A DNA stretch of 64,000 bases from Apostichopus japonicus (Eukaryota; Echinodermata; Holothuroidea; Aspidochirotida; Stichopodidae): contig NC_092574.1 of NCBI RefSeq assembly GCF_037975245.1, positions 21,229,713 to 21,293,712 on the forward strand. Reading direction: 5' to 3'. The translations under genes and the position numbers were made by a program. The notes beneath the pieces are model-generated. The model did not search any database. It had not been told where the DNA came from and saw only the letters and a program-made list of their open reading frames with translations. This document shows positions 1 through 13,100 of this stretch, piece by piece. How positions within the stretch are numbered: the stretch's first letter is position 1; each line of letters starts with the position of its first letter.

Positions 1-2518
1 CAGATGTAAAATATTCAGTGTCGGTAACTAGTTTTGTTAGAAATGTGTTCTTTTAGTAAAGCCTGAGGTTTGTTTGGTTTATGTTTAATAGTCATACATA
101 AAGAGAGAAGTACAGTAAAAGCATTGCATGATACTGAAAAGTCTATACGGTTTACAAATATCTTTAAGCAGCTTTCTGCAAAAATTCAGCAGACAATTTT
201 ATCAAACCTAACAAGTATTACTCAGACCCACAATTTTCGCGTCTTTTAGTCACTTTTTAAAAACATGCCAGTGCTTAAAAAGAATCTACTGACTAAAACC
301 AAGTCCTCCCTGGCAGTTTTGCTGAATTACAGCACAAATCGCTTAATACTTTTCATGCAGGCTTTGGGGAGCACTGAGCCCAATAAAACTTGCAGTAATT
401 CAGGGCTCTTGTTATAGATACAGAAGTATCCTTTGACTGACAATTGTTAATCATCAATACTATGTTTTGGCGGTAACAAAAATAAAAACGAAATTGTATC
501 TCACCAGTTTGTGTAGCACAGCAATAATAAACCCTGGTCCACTACGTCGGTCCGTTGCGATATAACTTAAATGAAAATACAGGATCCATCTATAACACAA
601 TTAAAAGTAGTTTGAGATCCTTCAAACAATACGAAATGTTTTATGTAACGAGATAAAAGGAATGCACTTCCGATAAAATAAATCAATAGCGGTCAAATAG
701 GAATGTTTCCCAACTCGTTGAAAATTATCCGATTGAAAGTAAGAAGAAGGCGATTAATGTAGTTGGTAGCTTGTCGTATTGAGCGGTCAAAGTCAAAAGT
801 CAACAGCCGAAGTGTGTAAGTTCGAACTAGCGATATTACAAGGGTAATTGAGGGTGCTATCAGTTGACGGACACAGTAACGGTGTAAAATTACGCTGCTA
901 CATATGTGTTAAAGGTCTTACTTCATGTCTACTGGGAGAAGATTGCCAACACCCTTCTCTTCTACTAGCAAAAAGCAAAATCCCCTGGCATTTAGCTATA
1001 TAATGATGAGCCCAAATTTTTGAGGCCAGGTACTCAAAATATTATCAAAAATTGCTCCAACTAAGATATAGTCTGTGACTTTTTCAGCAGATGAATTTGA
1101 ATTAGGGAGGAAACTAATGAAGTCCTCTCATTTCATCCAGACTAAAAAAGGAGATCAATTCTGTCCTCAAATCTGCTAGAAAGTCAGATTATGGTCACCC
1201 ATTCTCCAAATTTCAAGACAAATATTTTAATAGTTTAAATTACCCGCATTGAGATATTTAATTGTTATTTTTTCACTTTTCACAATACTGAGGAAAACTT
1301 GGAACCTTCAGGAAAGTATACTTGTGGGAAACTTGTAGCAGTTTTTCTTTCAATAAGTAATATCTATGATAGATTTCAATAGATGACAAGTCTGTTCTTT
1401 TCTGATCATCTCCCCCGCCCCCCCTGCCAAACACCTAGTACAGGGGTACTGTGGGTGTGGCTTAGGATGCCTGTAATTATATGGTTAATTGTTTTTAACG
1501 CTATAAATATATTCTTTAAAATATGGTTTTGCACTTATGAGTAGTATCTATTCATTTTATATACTTGAAAAGACTGAGTCTACCCAATTTGCTGGAACAT
1601 TATGTTATATAAGTTGTGTGAAAAAGCATGTGTCATGACTTCCTACAAAAGCACCACCGTCATGTACAATTTACAATCGATCAATCACAAAGTGAAGGGG
1701 ACTACAATAATTGCCCATCAGTATATATATTGTCAAACTTTAAGATATTTAGCCACCTGCTCACCCCTCTCCCTTGACCAAATTCCTAATTGTACCAAAA
1801 TCCTAAATATACAGATCTATAATACCTCCTAGATATGTATGATTCCAGATCGACTAAGATATGTAATTATTGCACAGAGGCATTTCTTCAATTAAGTCAT
1901 TTTTTTTATTCAACTGTATGCCCTGTTTTTAACTGTACCGTAACTTGTAATCAAACACTTTTTTTGCCAAGTTTTTTCTCATTTTGAGGATTTTTTTTTT
2001 GCACCGTATGCATCCTGTAGAGACAGTACTAACCTAATGGAAACTAAGCCTGAAGCAATATTCGCTTGTATCATTTGATAAAGCACTTCCTCATTCTCAG
2101 AAGTGTCTACAATGTCTGTCTACATCTGGACTGCTAAAGGGCAAACCAATGACTCAAGGGTAGGTTTGCTATGCAATATGCAACCCGCAGAAGATCTTAC
2201 TGTAAAAGTCTGAATTGTGTTGTTTATAGATGTGCTTCTGTATTAAATTTGTAGCCAGTTGCAGTGTACTGTACATAGTAATAATGTCAAGTCTCTTGGA
2301 CAAGACAACATTGTGTTACCATTGGTCAATAAGTTTGATATGATGCTTAAATAGTACATAGTCCTTCTGTTTCCCCATTTGGGATGGATGGATGGGTGCC
2401 GGGTGGGTGGGAAAGGTGGACGATGATGATGGTGACAACAGAGGAAGGGGAAGGGGGGAGGAGAAGGGATTAGTTACATGTTATGCAAGAAAGTGTGGCT
2501 TCTGACAGGTAATGCCAA
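1..2518. other. Non-coding, AT-rich, apparently single-copy
   Basis: I see no gene. Notable content is a GGAT/GGGT-rich purine stretch at about 2382-2470. Short open frames lack coding character. Confidence 0.6.
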
Positions 2519-2526
2519 CAAAGAAA

Positions 2527-2899
2527 CAGTGGCGGAGCATCCATACAGTCAGGGAGGGGGGCGGATGCCCCCTCTGACAAACTCAAATGGACTGCTGGCA
2601 CCCTTTTCAGCTTTTTACCACTTTTTACTTATTCGCAATTATTGACTTTTTTATTGCGCTCTCATCTACCTATTGACATTTGTCACATTTTGTTGGCGAT
2701 GTCACCTATTTATTCTTCGTTTATCTGAAATTAGCAAGGCCAGGAAAGGGTCATTTCCGGCGATCTAGGGATTATCTTTACTCAAAAAAATTCTGCACAC
2801 TCCGCGCCAACCTGTGGTGGCGCTCCGCTTAGATAGTGTCGAAGCGCCCCTACAGACCATTCTCGCCCCCCCTGAACAATACCCCTAGCTCCGCCACTG
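2527..2899 (+). mobile_element. hAT-type MITE, copy 1
   Basis: The 373-bp element begins CAGTGGCGGAGC and ends GCTCCGCCACTG, a perfect 12-bp terminal inverted repeat of the type seen in hAT-derived non-autonomous elements. It is flanked by a perfect 8-bp target duplication, CAAAGAAA, at 2519-2526 and 2900-2907, which is the hAT hallmark. There is no transposase reading frame. A related copy lies in reverse orientation at 49326-49665. Confidence 0.9.
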
Positions 2900-2907
2900 C
2901 AAAGAAA

Positions 2908-4994
2908 CAGTTCATAGGCATTGTAATTGACCTATAAATAGGACAGTGGAGGGCACCAATGGGCTTTGTTTTTGTGAGGTCAAAAGTTGAATTTCATTTT
3001 AATCAATAAATTCTTTTCTAATATGTGTATATTAGCTTTCAGTTTGGTCGTTTTTACATTCCAAGTGATTTCAGTTGATTGTAAAAAAAAAAGATCCCTG
3101 TTTTTAGAAATTTTGCAGTATCCTCATGTTTTTTGGCAGCAATTTGTAAAAGTCACAGCGAGTGCCCCTCACTTAGTCTCAAGCATGCTATGTCTCTTCA
3201 TCATGTTTACGGGAACATCCTCAGTCCTGTCCTGAATCTGTTGACCTGATTAGCCGAATCCGCTGCAGGTTTGAGGCATCCATGTGGGATAACTGATGCG
3301 AGTGTCCACCATCCGGTGTTTGTTTACACTGACCGAAACACGGACAAGTAATTTAAGGGATATTACGGTTCAACAATGAGTAGAATAAATTCAAACAAAA
3401 TCATATTATCCAGGACCCCAAACTGGAATAAAGTGGTTCAAGGCATTCCCTGCAAAAAGAATAAAATAATCAAAAATAATATTGATCCTTTCAGAGTTTG
3501 TTTTATAAAATAAAAGTGATCATCTTTAAGAGCTATAATCTTGTTTAACTGCATGTTAACTCAGTTTAGAAGGAGAGTTGTGTACATAAGGCCACACTAA
3601 ATTCATGGTTTCTGGAGCATAGCGGGAAGGAGTGCAGGCATGTGGGAATGGAGAAGGCATGTGGGAAGGGGGGCAGGCATGTGGAAAGTGTGTGGTATAC
3701 AGTAGCTTTGTATGAAAGTATTCTTCAAATAGCTCTTACTCATTCTCACATAGCTCTTCCATCTTCTGTTTTTCCTAATCTTTGGCCAGGAATAAAAGTT
3801 TATAGCCTCTATAGTCATCACATTCTGTCTTGTTAAGTTCAAACCATCAGAGGTCATTACATCATTATTACTTACCAGCACCTTCTGACATGAACGCAAC
3901 TTCTGATATGTATATATATGCAAATACACGACCCCTTTCTAGAATTGATGCCAGGAATCGATAAATTGAAATGCGATTATCATACTGTTACAGCCTGGAC
4001 AATATTAATGGATCAGATGTTTTGTCTACAAAAGCATTGTGAATTCCAATATCAGTTTAAAGATGATATAAATACTCTCCTTGCAATTAAAACTTGAGGT
4101 CACTCGAAGATATAATGGGGAATCGATGTTGACAATTTCATGCAGATAGTTAGCTTGCTTTTAATTTGTATTCCTCTAATATTTACTGCAATCAGTACCC
4201 ACATGTTTAGAACACGTACATGGCACATTACTATTTCTCCCTTTGTTTTTTTTCTCTCTTTTCTTTTTGTGTGTGTGTGGGTGTTTGTAATGTTTTAAAG
4301 TTACGGTTTTCAGGTCAGAAGACAGTTTAAAGTTGGCCCTCAAGGCGTGAGTGACGGATGTCCTTAAAAGCTGAAAAGGGTCCGTCGTCTAATACAAAGT
4401 GAACATTGCAAATGTACTAGACAGAGAAAATAAATAGATAGTAATGTGAAATGCATCAGTCTTTTTAAAATGATGCTATTCTTTTCCTCTCTGTATGGCT
4501 GATAAACCTCAATACTATACAAGGTCACCCCACGAAACATTTTGATAAATGTTCGACTCAAGTCAATGAATCATTTAAATCACCATTGATTTCATAAGTG
4601 GCTAGCGCTCCTGTCAGGGGAACTTCCACTTCCGAGGTAGCACATGTCCTAACTTGGAATTAACATATGTCTTTATGCAGTCGCTGTGGAAGAGTTTGCA
4701 TCATTCAAACGATAATATTGGGAAGAAGAATGCGGTAGGTTAAAGCTCTTTACTGCCGTGTTCGTGAATCTACTGATCGTGTCTGGAAATGCAAATCCTT
4801 ATTGTTACCAATGTAATGTTGATAAGTATAGTTTACAGTGAGGCTTCTGGATTTGTTTGCTCTGATTAAAGAAAAAATTAAACACTTTTATGGCCTGTAA
4901 ACTGTACGTCTGAAAGGCAGAAACTAATCATACTGGTTCACTTAAAAATGGAAAGCCAAAAATTTAAATACGTTTGTATTGAGGTCTTGGTTTT
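2908..4994. other. Non-coding stretch
   Basis: There is no supported gene. A short threefold repeat of GGCATGTGGGAA lies at about 3635-3690 and a TG run near 4269. The facing open frames at 3603-3929 come from this repeat and from AT-rich sequence. Confidence 0.55.
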
Positions 4995-5022
4995 ACCATG
5001 GAGGTGTTTTTACCTCCATGGT
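4995..5022. repeat. Perfect 11-bp hairpin
   Basis: ACCATGGAGGT at 4995-5005 and ACCTCCATGGT at 5012-5022 are exact reverse complements with a six-nt loop GTTTTT. The near flanks also mirror each other (GGTTTT and GTTTTA). Nothing around it indicates a gene. Confidence 0.85.
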
Positions 5023-5700
5023 TTTACTGGGTTTTATGGGGTTGATTTTGGACTAAATTCATGGAAATATTCATTTCTTGAGAATAGACTCTTAAGGGGA
5101 GGTAGAAGCATCTAGGCTCTGCTTCTGTGAGGAGGGGTAGGTTGCCTGCTCCTTCCCCTCCCCCCCACCCCCACCCCAACATGGCACTGATTACCCTCTC
5201 CCATCCCCTCCTCCTCCACCTTCCCCTAAATAAAAGTACAATAGATCTTACCACACAACTTGCATTGGCAGTTAAATTTTACGTTGATGCTAAACAGAAG
5301 CCATTTACCAGTAATAATTGACTTGATATAATTTAAAGAGCATTGTAGTTTTAGTGATATCTATCCCGTACCCTGAGAAATCTTCTCAGATATATAGTCA
5401 GGTATAATGAAATAGTTCTTTTTAACACACTGGACGTTGCAACAACTGTGACTGTTACTTTTATTATATATATATTTTTTTTCCTCTTTGACAGTTCATC
5501 ATTCATAGGAGCTTTAATTTTTTAATGTTGACCCAAGGTTTTGACAGACTTCTTTGAAGTTGTCTCTTATGCAAATGTAGTGGAAATATATTACCGGGTA
5601 TTCACTAGCATTCAATGCTTGAGGTTCATTAAGGGGGAATAAAACAACCGCATCATTTTTGGAAAGAATTAGCCTCTGAAGATCATGCTAGGATCAATAC

Positions 5701-6352
5701 GTCTGTCTGTGTTACTAACATAGACTTTACCTACACCGTCTGTGTTACCTACACCAACTTACTTACAGTCTGTGTTACCTACACAGACTTACCTACACAG
5801 TCTATGTTACCTACACAGACTTACCTACACAGTCTATGTTACCTACATAGACTTACCTACAGTCTTTATTATCTACAAAGTCTATATTACCTACACAGAC
5901 TTATCTACAGTCTGTGTTACCTGCACAGACTAACCTACAGTCTGTGTTACCTGCACAGGCTTACCTACAGTCTGTGTTACCTGCACAGACTTACCTACAG
6001 TCTGTGTTGCCTACACAGACTTACCTACAGTCTGTGTTACCTGCACAGACTTACCTACACAGTCTATGTTACCTACACAGACTTAACTATAGTCTGTGTT
6101 ACCTGCACAGACTTACCTACAGTCTATATTAACTACACAGACTTAACTACACAATCTGTGTCACCTGCACAGACTTACCTACACAGTCTATGTTACCTAC
6201 ACAGACTTACCTACAGTCTGTGTTACCTGCACAGACTTACCTACAGTCTGTGTTGCCTGCACAGACTTAACTACACAGTCTGTGTTAACTACACAGTCTG
6301 TGTTACCTACACAGGCTTAACTCACAGTCTACATTACCTATACACAGACTTT
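5701..6352. repeat. 30-bp minisatellite with self-complementary unit
   Basis: There are about 20 copies of a unit like CCTACAGTCTGTGTTACCTG followed by CACAGACTTA. Each unit contains AGTCTGTG and its reverse complement CACAGACT, so single strands can fold into serial hairpins. Because 30 is a multiple of three, the array stays open in several frames and gives a 188-codon repetitive frame that is not a real gene. Confidence 0.92.
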
Positions 6353-6797
6353 TCACTGGGTCGACTTTGAGCTATTTTAAGCAAGCAGGTCTAGATAATA
6401 TGGTCTTTTTTTCATTTTCTGCATCTTTCATGGTGATCCAATGGCACAGCTCTGCAGTTAAAGGCTCTACGATACCCAGCAGTCATTCTTGTAGATCTCA
6501 CGTTCAAATTCCCTTTCCAGCAGTCAAATTATCTTAACCTTCTTATCATTAGTTATTCATATCATTGGTGCATGCATCACAAAGATGTCTATATAGTTTG
6601 ATATATTTAGTGTCTTGTGAATTGGAAAACAAGATTTGTTTCTTTATATTTTTGTTTGAAAATCTTGCAACGACTTCATTTTTTGTCCTTTGTTAATTAA
6701 TGATGAGAATTATGGTTCCCATTTGCTTATGCACAAAAGTAACCTTTAAAAACTGTTAAACATCAGTAAAATTTTATTTTCATAAACAAATTTTCAG

Positions 6798-7110
6798 AGT
6801 TGTTGGCAAAATATTTCAACCTCTTGAGCCTCCTCAACTTGGAAGGTCACTCGGACAGCGTCCAGACTGGAATATATTCTACTCAGCAGCTCCTCTCACG
6901 GACGGACGGAGAGTCTAAAATAAGATTCGGTCGGTTCGTACCGTTTGACGTGGGAGAAGAGCAGAGACGGGTTGCATTTTATCTCTTTCAAGTTCAATGC
7001 CCAGAGCTGATCAATTCATTACCTGTGATCTTATCAACTAGTGTAAATTGCTGTTCCCGGAGTGCTCTCCCAATGTACTTCATCAACAGCCTTCAATTAT
7101 TCAATTCACG
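6798..7110 (+). other. Possible exon or open segment, function unknown
   Basis: The sequence TTTTATTTTCATAAAC...TTTTCAG makes a good splice acceptor at 6797. It is followed by a frame open for about 103 codons that ends at a weak donor (CACG|GTAACC at 7110). The segment is locally richer in GC and CpG (near 6890-6970) than its flanks. The translation has no recognisable domain. It would leave phase 2, so it cannot splice directly to the 59401 exon in frame. It may be an exon of another gene, an untranslated exon or a decayed repeat. Confidence 0.18.
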
Positions 7111-8911
7111 GTAACCTCATGAGGCCCCCATCAGCTTTTGAATTTCAAGAGGTCTGAACCAAGGTGTTTTGCTTGTCCATACCCCGGGAGACGCTTTCAA
7201 TACTTCTTTCCTTGAAAGGACGCGCCGTTATTTATTTTATTTTTTGCTTCCGAAATGTAGCTGTTAAAATATTTTTGACTGTATAGGTGAATGAGATGCA
7301 GGTGAGATAAAAAATCGTGTGTGCCTCTCCCTCCTGGACAAGAAAAATTTTGAGAGAGAGAGTGATTGCAAAGTGGTAAAAAATGTTGAATCTTGAGCAA
7401 TAAATTGCATGTACGTACTATAGGAGGTTTTTTTTATACTTTATTGCATACTATCTGTAATATCAAATAAAAATTTCAAGACGAAAGGTCTCTCGTCTAA
7501 CACATGTAGATCGCATGTCTGATTTGAAGCAAACCAGGTGCACGAACCAATCAATTCTCTCGGGATCGGCCTCTGCGATCAGTCACACAGACATGTCGTT
7601 TTACGCAGTTAAAAGTGTTATGATTGATGTATGATCATTAGCTGCCGGGCACTGGAAAGTGAACGGATCCTTATAAATCTCAAAAATGGGAAAAGCCGTT
7701 CAGAAAAACCTAGTTATCGTAAAAACTATAACCATGAACATACAGTAGTCAAAATAGATACATTGTGTACAACGAACTGACAAAACATTCTTTTAACTCC
7801 AGACCACACAAACACTGAAAACAAGGCAAACAAACTTTATTGGAACTCTACATCAGAAACAGGGTATGTCTGCTGTTACACATAAACCTTAATACTGCAC
7901 CATAACTCCTGATCAGAGAATAGTCATCTCTTCTTGATGGGTTTTTACTATATCAAGTCTAGGTCGAAACAGGTCTACTATAAAGAAACTTGTTATAAAA
8001 TTAGAAATGTGAAAATTTTGGACAGTCATAATTGAACAAAAAGGTTTCGAAGTTATGATGGTTTAAGTCTGATACAATTGCACAATTAACTTAAACTTTC
8101 TCGTCACAAGGGAGAAAACTAAGAGAGCTATATTTACCTATATGTACCTTTAAATTCTGCTTTCTTTAATCTTCTTTTTTATGTTTTGTTAATATCAAAT
8201 GTTGGTAAAATACTACTATATGATGTGAAAGTTGTCGATTTTGTACCTTGACATGTGTTTTTAACAAGATAAGGAGAATTCCTATAGTTACGTGAAAAAA
8301 AACTTCTATGATTACTAGCTGATCATCATAATTCTTCAGTGATACTTGGGTACAGCCTACCGCATAAAGTTAATTGGAAATGTTTAGCCTAAGCTCAAGC
8401 CCTTAAACATGAAAATGTGACTGTTTTGTTGTGATTTTAGATGGATGCTGGGAACCCTGATGTTGCCTCTCTGAAATAAAAAAAAATCCAGTCACGACTA
8501 TTATTAGCAATCATTAAAATATAGGTCAGTGATTGTAAAGCAATATATATAGGCCTACCACAAGAGATACTCTACCTATGAAAGAGATCAGCTTTCCCAC
8601 CATCATCATTTCAAGATATTCAGGTGATTGCAAACTCAAGGGTACCCCCCAATGTATGGTCAGTATATAGAGAATTGTGAAAGAAAACTCCTAAGGGAAT
8701 AAAGAACTTCCCTTTTTAAAACCTATAAATGTCGTAAAATGTGTGACACAAAATCATGATATGATCGCTTTGTGGCATAGAAAAAAGCCAGGAGGGTAAA
8801 AAGGATAAAGGCAGAGGTATTTCAGCATCATGCAACATGTCAGAGCAAAAATGCCCAAGATGAATATTATATGAATATAGTTTGTTGAATCAGAATTGTA
8901 CAAACAAACAG
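7111..8911. other. Non-coding stretch
   Basis: No gene or repeat is recognised except a small AGACGAAAGG.CTCTCGTCT hairpin near 7480. Confidence 0.55.
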
Positions 8912-8915
8912 TTAA

Positions 8916-9278
8916 AGGGTGTGAAGACTCGCGCAAAAAGAAACGTCTAAATGCCGGTAATTTGACCTAGTTTCGAATGAGGTGTAACAGAAGTGTTAAA
9001 CATCACCATCGATCCCAGAAAATACACACACAGTTTGCTACCGTCGGTAATTAGACACTATTGTACAGTCAGTACATACAGTTACGGTCATTACCCACAG
9101 CACAGTATACAAACGATACAGCGATGGTCATCTCAGGTCCAGGTAAAGATAACAATTAAGGTATCACGTTTCATTACTGTCTGCATTTTGTAGCGACACG
9201 AAAAATACGTCACTTGCAAGCAACAAAGTTAACTTTTTCAGATGGCCGCACACGGTTTGGGGCGAATCTTCAATGCCT
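8916..9278 (+). mobile_element. TTAA-flanked MITE, copy 1
   Basis: The 363-bp element is bounded by TTAA at 8912-8915 and 9279-9282. Its imperfect terminal inverted repeats start AGGGTGTGAAGACTCGC on the left and, read inward from the right, AGGCATTGAAGATTCGCC. TTAA target duplication is known for the piggyBac and Kolobok superfamilies, and the ends alone do not decide between them. There is no open reading frame of note. It matches the element at 42727-43086 over its full length in reverse complement. Confidence 0.85.
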
Positions 9279-9550
9279 TTAATATTGTTGGGGATCCTAT
9301 TTTACCAATGCTGTATGTAGCTGTGATTTTTTACTAATGCTTATTTAGTCGATTTTTATTATTTTTTTTGGGGGGGGGGGTTGGCATTTGGTGACAGCCA
9401 GGGTAATTCAGTATATATTCATCAAATTGTGTTGAGTTTGTGCTTCCATACTACCACATGTGAGTTTACTATACACACGAATTACCTATCCACAGCATAG
9501 CTGAATATTCTTAACTTTGTAAGTTAATAAGCTTATAAGTACCACAGAGC

Positions 9551-10102
9551 ATATAATAATAATAATAGTAATAGTAATGATAATAATAATAATGTAGATT
9601 TATATAGCCCGGCACTCCAGGAAATGATTAACTGCCCATGGTGCCTCCACAAAGTGGAAAGCATCAACACCGAAATGCACAACAGAAAAAATGAGTCTTC
9701 AGTAAACTCTTAAAAGTGGATAAATTAGAACAATATTCGAAGATGGTCTGGTAACTGATTCCAAAGACTTGCGGCAGAGTAAGTAAAACTTCTGAATCCA
9801 TAAGCCTTTACACAAGGTTTAGGTACACAGAGGTATGATTTGCTTGTCGAACGTAATGTGCGTACGGGGAGGTAAGATGATAGAAGGTTAGCAAGATACA
9901 CAGGCTGTAGTTAATCATGAGTATGAAATGCAAGTATGAGCATTTTGAACTTTACTCGAAAATCAATAGGAAGCCAGTGAAGATCCTTTAGAAATGGGGC
10001 GGTAAGACATCTTCTCTTTATAGCTCCTTTGACGATAACGTCCTCACCACCACAGTTTGTCAGTTTTCTTATCTTCAATTTGTTTAAATGTCCTTTGGCC
10101 AA
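9551..10102 (-). pseudogene. LINE reverse-transcriptase C-terminal remnant with ATA-type 3' tail
   Basis: On the minus strand the translation contains LHWLPIDFRVKFKMLILAF, then, in the same frame after one stop codon near 9911, YLPVRTLRSTSKSYL and ASLWNQLPDHLR. These match the conserved C-terminal part of the reverse-transcriptase ORF of CR1/L2/Rex-like LINEs. The 3' end reads GGGCTATATAAATCTACATT and runs into an ATT-type microsatellite (9551-9594), typical for such elements. The rest of the element is missing, as expected for a 5'-truncated copy. Clade assignment is from memory of the motif only. Confidence 0.8.
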
Positions 10103-10105
10103 ATA

Positions 10106-13100
10106 AGAGTTTTGTATTTTTTTAAAGATTTTCAGGATAATTTTTAACTTGCACTATTAACAAGAAAAACCAGGACAATCTTTTGACCTGTAACATTGCC
10201 TCACTTTCAAATTTGACAGCTCACTTGATTACTGTATGTCATCCTTTTAGAAGCCTCTTCAATGAATTTGTACAAACGTTTTTGGCCTTTTTCAGTAAAC
10301 TTGTTTAATCCAACCCTTCCAATGGCCTAAGACATCCTTGAGGAGAACTTGAGAGAAAAAACCTTAAGACAAAAATGGAAAGAAAAGGAAAAATAAAAAT
10401 TGTGACACTTTCAAAAGGACAAAGGCACTATTTTTTTGTTTTTCCAAAGGAATTGCTTGAAAGTAGCTATTTCAGTTAAAAATTGGTATTACATCTCTGT
10501 TAAAAATTGACAACCTGAAAATACGATAACAAATTCACTCGTTAGCCGTACTAATAATTAAAATGAAAAACGTCAACAAATTTTTAATATATTCAAGGAG
10601 ACTTGTGGATCTGAATATAAACAAACATGAAAAGTGTCTGTGTGACAAAATTGTCAAACTTTAAAATCAGGTCATTCATTGCACACTAATTAACATCAAC
10701 TTGATGTAAACAGACATCAAATTATCTTAATTTTGAACAATTTTTGTAAAATCGTCATAATCGTCACAGTTGATCACATAAACTAACGGAAACAGTCAAC
10801 ATTTGATAATTTTTTTTTGTACAGTATCACCTTATCCCAAAGTACATTCCTAGGAGCTATTTTGTAAACTTAAAATTATTCGCTATTCAGAAAATTCAGA
10901 GAAGAGAATTATTGTCCTGAGGCTGTTGTCAAAATGATATAGCTAATGAAACAATTGGTCCAGATGTGACCATGGACTTTTGCACTAGTAGCCAAATGTA
11001 TGGATGGGACTGAGGGGAAGGGGGGGGGGGTGGGGGAGGAGGAGATGGGAGAATCCTGATATACAGAGATAATGGTCTTGTTGTCTACTTCCCAGTATTG
11101 CAATTTTTTGATACCCTTCTTTTCTTTGCCTGTTTTATGGTCTGTTCATGCAACATTAGACAAGGGAGGCCTCCATTTCGATCCTCTTCAAAGTTTAGCA
11201 TCCCTGACACAGAGGTTATGAATACGTAATATGGAGTAGTAAAAGATATTATAGCAATTAAGCGTGATATTTTACCCTCCAGAGAAAAAAATTGATCCGA
11301 GGTAGGTTTTCATTTTTTACTCATACCACAAACATAGGCGTTCGTCTGCGTACCTCAACCGTGACTCTGCTCTCGAAAGAATGGTTAAAGTCAGACTCTC
11401 ATCTGAAACCGTAAGTAGCTGTTCCATGGTTTAAGGATTTGAGTGACCAAAGATTCCGATGCTCAATGTATGAACAAGGACTCTTTTTTATCTGTTTATT
11501 TTTATTGGTATCTGGTATATTTAAACAGTTTAACAAGTCTCATTATGAATTCAGGTGGAATACCAATAGCCTATGCAATTATGAATATTTTAGTCTTTTG
11601 TATAGTTTTATTTTCTGTCAAGAGCTGTATTTGAACAGTGTTTATGTCTTCTGTTATTTGTGGGGGTGCATCTAAAAGAATATGCAAAATGGCCTGTAGG
11701 GTGATCACCCAACAGTCTAAGTAATTCCAGAGTAATAATAAACAATTTGAAATGGTTTTATTTTCATAAAACCTAATTAGTGGTGTGGATTATACATATA
11801 AAGCCCAATTACATTGCTAGATGTGTTTACACACTGTAAATGAATACACAAAATTCTGTCTTTGCAAGAAATCCAATTTATATGCATCTATATGTAAACA
11901 ACAATTTTTACTGAACATTGGCATTTAATAAGTTATGTGATAACTAAATTAAATCAGTGTTTTGTCAGAGGGACAACCAGTTATAGCTGATTATATAGCT
12001 ATATAAGGGCAGAAAAAAAATGTAAATGTAGATCAAAAGAATACTCCGGCGAAAGTTTTATTTTTAATCGATAAAAGAGGAATATACTCTAAGCATCTGT
12101 GATATCAAAATGTTATCAATTAAAATTGTCACAGTTTGTTTTTACCTTTAAAGTAAACCTGAAAACCTACAGGTGTGATGTCATAATTGCACACTGACAG
12201 CAAAATGTTTGATTTGTGGTTGATTTTTCACTTTATTGGTTTCAGCTTGTTTGATTGGACAGACCGGTTCTATAACTTCACTTTGAAATGGGATGTGAAG
12301 TTAACGATATACCAACAAATTAACAGGTGTGTTTGTATCGATATGCCACATCCCAATTTTGAAGGGGGAATAAATATGAAATTTTGGGTGTAAATTTTAA
12401 TGAAAAAACAGAATAAATTTGTCAGTGTGCTTCTTCTAATCATATATGATCCGCATTGATCTATCTTGATGGACTATGAACTTTCCAATATTAGGAAAAA
12501 CCTTTTCTAGATCTAGACAAATTAAGACTTTGAATCTGAGAAAATCACAAATCTTCTCCAAAATTATCATCCTTTTTTGGCCTATATATACCTGAGTGGT
12601 GGGTTGTAGAAAAGACATGTACTTAAAAGGAGAGTCCACCTTTAAGAAATGCAAACCCTTTGTATTAACCTAAAGGCTCAAATTGCAAGCATTGATTACA
12701 AGTAATGTCAGTATGTGAGACTTCATGTTCACTAGTGTCTTATTATGCCTTCTACTGCCATATCATATAGTGCAATCCCTTGACATGTACAGTAGCAGAC
12801 AGTTTTATTTTCAGTCATGGTTTGTGCTCATTGTCTATACTCAACATTATTATGAGGATTTCATGTTATATATATATGTATGTGGGCTTTCTCTCTTTTT
12901 AGAAAGTGCATGTTGATGGGATGGTAGGAGGGATGGGGGAGGGGGAATTAAGGGAAGCAAGAAGGAGGGATTGATAATTTTGTTGAACTTTGGTAAGAAT
13001 TGTAATATAAAAATGTGATTGTTTCAAATGAATCACAATGTTCAGATAATCTTTTGCAAATTTCCACCCAAATTGATACATTTGTTTAGACTGTTTCTGA

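Noticed and set aside
5804-6370. 188-codon open frame rich in YLHRLTYSLC repeats
   Set aside because: It is a by-product of the 30-bp minisatellite, which stays open in several frames; no splice or start context.
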